From the NCBI GenBank assembly GCA_040508515.1, contig JBEVMS010000200.1, forward strand, positions 1 to 8,039: a DNA stretch of 8,039 bases, read 5' to 3'. Source of the DNA: JBEVMS01 sp040508515 (lineage in GTDB: Bacteria > Pseudomonadota > Gammaproteobacteria > Xanthomonadales > Rhodanobacteraceae). This document shows, one piece after another, positions 5,730-8,039 of the stretch; position 1 is the first letter of the stretch, and every line of letters begins with the position of its first letter. A model generated the notes under the pieces. It saw only the letters and a program-made list of their open reading frames with translations. It ran no database searches and had not been told where the DNA came from. Position numbers and translations under genes: made by a program.

Positions 5730-8039
5730 TTATTGCAGCTGCCACCAGCCGACCTGGCGGAAACTGCTGGTGCCGATGGTGGTGTGTTGAATTTGTCCGC
5801 TGGACTGGCCGGTTTCGTTCTGGCTGCCGCCGGGGAAGGTGCTGTTGAGCGCGGTTGGGCTGGCGCTGTAGACCGATCCGATCGCGATGCCGGTGGGGTT
5901 TTGACCGTTGACGGTATTGCCGGTGCCCACGCTGATGCCGCCGCTCAAGCCGATCTGCGGGCTGCTGAACGGTCCGCCGGTGGCGAAGTTGACGTCCAGC
6001 AGAAACGAGGTTCCGCCGACGCTGCAGGGCGACGTCGATGGCGCATAGGTGGTCAGTACCACGCCGCCGTTTTCCAGTTGCAGTGCGGTCACGCTGCGCG
6101 AGCCGTTGCCCAGCGGCCCCAGGTCGAAAAACCACCCCTGCTGCGGCGGCACGCTGAGCGCGTTGCCGTTGGCATCGGTGGTGGCCTCGTTGCTGTAGCC
6201 GAGGTTGATCGGATTGCTGCTGGAGGTGAGCACCGATTGATTCAAACCGCTCTGCGCGGCGGTTAACAGGCTGACAGTCTGCACCGCCAGATTGCTGCGC
6301 GTGTAAGGCATCACCGGTTTGCTGGTGGTGTAGTTGCCCAGCGCCAGGCTGTTGTCCCAGATGCCGTAGACGCTTTGTGTCTGGGTGGTGCTCAGGTCGC
6401 CCATCGTCAGCAACTGGCCGGTGCCGACGAATGCCATCAGCCCCGGATTGGACGGAAAGTTGGGATTGAGCGATAGCGCCGGCGCGGTGGTGATGGGTTG
6501 TGGCTTGCCGGACGGATCGCGCGCGGTGAACAACAGACTCACCGTCCAGTTGGCCGGGTTGGCGTTGCTCATGTTGATCGCCCACAGGTTGCCCTGCAGA
6601 TCACCCGCGTAGGCCATGTCGGCGGCCGCACCGGCCACGCCGTTGGAATTGGCCGCGCTGATGCTGGAGAGCCCGTTGGCCAGCGCGGGGTTGCAGGCGC
6701 TGGTCACCGCCGCGCAGAGATCGATCTTGCGCAGCAACGCGCCGCTGGACGCATCCACCGCGTAGAAAATTGAGTGCCCGCTGGCGCTGTTGTAGCCGTT
6801 GCCGAACAGCACCGCGAAGCCCTGCGTGGCGGCGCGGCTGCTCGGGTCGGTGAGGCTGACCGCGCCCGAGCGCACCACGATGGGCGCGCTGAAACTCAAG
6901 CCCATGTCCGCATCGGTGAATTCCCACAGCACGTCGCTGGCTACCGCGGTATCGGAGCTGAAGCTGGACGGGTTGGTCACGTCCAGCGCATAGATGCTGT
7001 TGCCGCCGGCACCCTCGCCACCAACTAGCATGGTGTGCCAGGCGGTCGAGCCGTTTTCGTTGAGCAGCGCATCGAAAGCCTGCGGCGCGCCATCGACATA
7101 AAACAGGTGGTGGTTGTTGTAGAGCGGGTTACTCAAATTGAAAAGATTGCCGAACACGCCAGCGGGCACGAACGCCATGACTTCGTTACCGCCCGTGCGA
7201 TCATTGACAGCGTTGAACCCGTGCAGCATGCCGTCGTTGGCCCCGGCGTAGACCATCGGTGCGCGATTGGCTTGCGCGCTGACGAAGCTGGCGTAGGAGG
7301 CATCGCCCCACGGTCCGGCTGGTGCCCCTACAAAGACCGGTGCGCCGTCCACGATGTCGCCGAGCAAATGCGAGCGGTCACGGAAGTTGCCGCCGTTGTG
7401 TATTTCCAGCGAGGTATTACCACGCAGGTAGCTCAGGCGCTGGCTGCCCAGGCTGTCGGCGGGCTGCAACTGCGCCTGCATGGCCGCGCTGAGCTGGTTC
7501 CAGACGAACCCCACGCCCTTGCCCGTGGCCGGGTTGAGCGTGGCGATGGAGCGGGTGGTCTGCTTGTCGAGTTTTGCCTGCGCGTTCCAGGTGCTGGTGC
7601 CGCTGGTCAGGCCCGTGTTGGGATCGATGGGAAACTGCGCCAGGTCGCCTGTCCAGTCCTGATAAGGCACAGTGCTGGACGTATAAGTGGCTTGATAGGT
7701 CTGCGTGTTGGCGTTGAGCACATGCGAATTGACCGCCACCGCGCTGGCCGAGGCAGTGCCAGCCTGCACCTGGGTGAGAATGCTGCTCAGATCGCTGGTC
7801 AGCGCCTGTGGACTGGTGGCGGGGAAATAATTTCCTGTGCCGCCGGCCACCGCCATCGCGGTAAGCGTATTGGCGGCGGCGTTGTTCTGGGATGGATCGA
7901 CGCCGGCCCCCAGCCCGACCACGTAGGTTTTTATACCCGCCGTGTTGAGCGCCTTGATGGTGACGAGGGTGTCGGTCAGTGCCTGGTCGTTGGTGCTGGC
8001 CAGCGAGCCATCGTTGTTGAAGCTGGCGGTGACGCCGTA
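5730..8039 (-). CDS. pilY1: Type IV pilus tip adhesin/assembly factor PilY1, N-terminus off the right edge
   Basis: The frame is open to the window edge and yields the last 769 residues, ending WWQLQ. It opens inside a von Willebrand A-like fold (NTAGIKTYVVGLGAG, about 34-48), then a linker region, then the PilY1/PilC beta-propeller with its hallmark blades: LLGDIVDGAPVFVGAP (about 225-240), VYAGANDGMLHGF (263-275), FTDADMGLSFSAPIVVR (about 374-390), YAGDLQGNLW (477-486) and FVGTGQLLTMGDL with SVYGIWDN (about 537-563). PilY1 is exported, sits at the pilus tip with the minor pilins, and works in pilus assembly, adhesion, twitching and surface sensing. The usual acidic calcium loop before YAGDL is not visible here (see finding). 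The GTG at 7922 is only an internal codon, because the frame continues 39 codons upstream in good VWA sequence. The 11-base gap to pilE indicates one operon. Confidence 0.95.
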   Translation of the reverse strand, partial: YGVTASFNNDGSLASTNDQALTDTLVTIKALNTAGIKTYVVGLGAGVDPSQNNAAANTLTAMAVAGGTGNYFPATSPQALTSDLSSILTQVQAGTASASAVAVNSHVLNANTQTYQATYTSSTVPYQDWTGDLAQFPIDPNTGLTSGTSTWNAQAKLDKQTTRSIATLNPATGKGVGFVWNQLSAAMQAQLQPADSLGSQRLSYLRGNTSLEIHNGGNFRDRSHLLGDIVDGAPVFVGAPAGPWGDASYASFVSAQANRAPMVYAGANDGMLHGFNAVNDRTGGNEVMAFVPAGVFGNLFNLSNPLYNNHHLFYVDGAPQAFDALLNENGSTAWHTMLVGGEGAGGNSIYALDVTNPSSFSSDTAVASDVLWEFTDADMGLSFSAPIVVRSGAVSLTDPSSRAATQGFAVLFGNGYNSASGHSIFYAVDASSGALLRKIDLCAAVTSACNPALANGLSSISAANSNGVAGAAADMAYAGDLQGNLWAINMSNANPANWTVSLLFTARDPSGKPQPITTAPALSLNPNFPSNPGLMAFVGTGQLLTMGDLSTTQTQSVYGIWDNSLALGNYTTSKPVMPYTRSNLAVQTVSLLTAAQSGLNQSVLTSSSNPINLGYSNEATTDANGNALSVPPQQGWFFDLGPLGNGSRSVTALQLENGGVVLTTYAPSTSPCSVGGTSFLLDVNFATGGPFSSPQIGLSGGISVGTGNTVNGQNPTGIAIGSVYSASPTALNSTFPGGSQNETGQSSGQIQHTTIGTSSFRQVGWWQLQ

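Noticed and set aside
5272..6585. A 437-codon minus-strand frame that would fuse an Arg/Gln/His-rich segment to the pilin
   Set aside because: The upstream 289 codons are pilY1 read in a different frame. The prepilin leader and cleavage site place the real pilE start at 5718.
5730..7922. pilY1 starting at the GTG at 7922
   Set aside because: The frame stays open for 39 more codons to the window edge and encodes good VWA-like sequence, so this GTG is an internal valine and the true start lies off the window.
1..8039. Search for CRISPR arrays, insertion sequences, tRNA or rRNA genes, integrase sites and toxin-antitoxin pairs
   Set aside because: No regularly spaced repeats, transposase sequence, terminal inverted repeats or tRNA-like cloverleaf was seen. 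The genes are ordinary chromosomal families of even base composition.

Overview
The window looks like a core-genome stretch of a GC-rich gammaproteobacterium, most likely of the order Xanthomonadales (Xanthomonas, Xylella, Lysobacter, Dyella or Rhodanobacter relatives). This rests on the base composition, a full-length RapA (a gammaproteobacterial RNA polymerase recycling factor) and a type IV pilus pilY1-pilE pair of the gammaproteobacterial type. The genus is an inference and cannot be fixed from the sequence alone.

Layout, left to right. (1) Bases 1-251, minus strand: the start of a small exported protein whose C-terminus lies off the left edge. It carries a motif that resembles CarG-like proteins; that resemblance is tentative. 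(2) Bases 252-471: a gene-free gap with a strong 35-base hairpin just after rapA. (3) Bases 472-3312, minus: rapA, a complete SWI2/SNF2-type ATPase of 946 residues. (4) Bases 3313-3466: a short gap with a candidate rapA promoter and a 12-base palindrome. (5) Bases 3467-4369, minus: a LysR-type regulator. (6) Bases 4370-4497: a divergent control region with AT-rich sequence and several inverted repeats. (7) Bases 4498-5220, plus: a pirin/YhhW-type bicupin with its full metal-binding set, followed by a good intrinsic terminator. (8) Bases 5272-5718, minus: a pilE-like type IV pilin. (9) Bases 5730-8039, minus: the C-terminal 769 residues of a PilY1 adhesin/pilus-tip protein, whose N-terminus lies off the right edge.

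Functional units. The LysR gene and the pirin gene are divergent and share one control region, so they probably form a small regulator-target module. pilY1 and pilE are 11 bases apart and are the last genes of the minor-pilin operon (fimU/T-pilV-pilW-pilX-pilY1-pilE in relatives). The pilus operon and the pirin gene converge on one hairpin. rapA and the exported-protein gene look like separate transcription units.

I found no mobile element, CRISPR array, tRNA, rRNA or clear sign of a new system. The point most worth a second look is that this PilY1 appears to have lost the acidic calcium-binding loop expected just before its YAGDLQGNLW motif.
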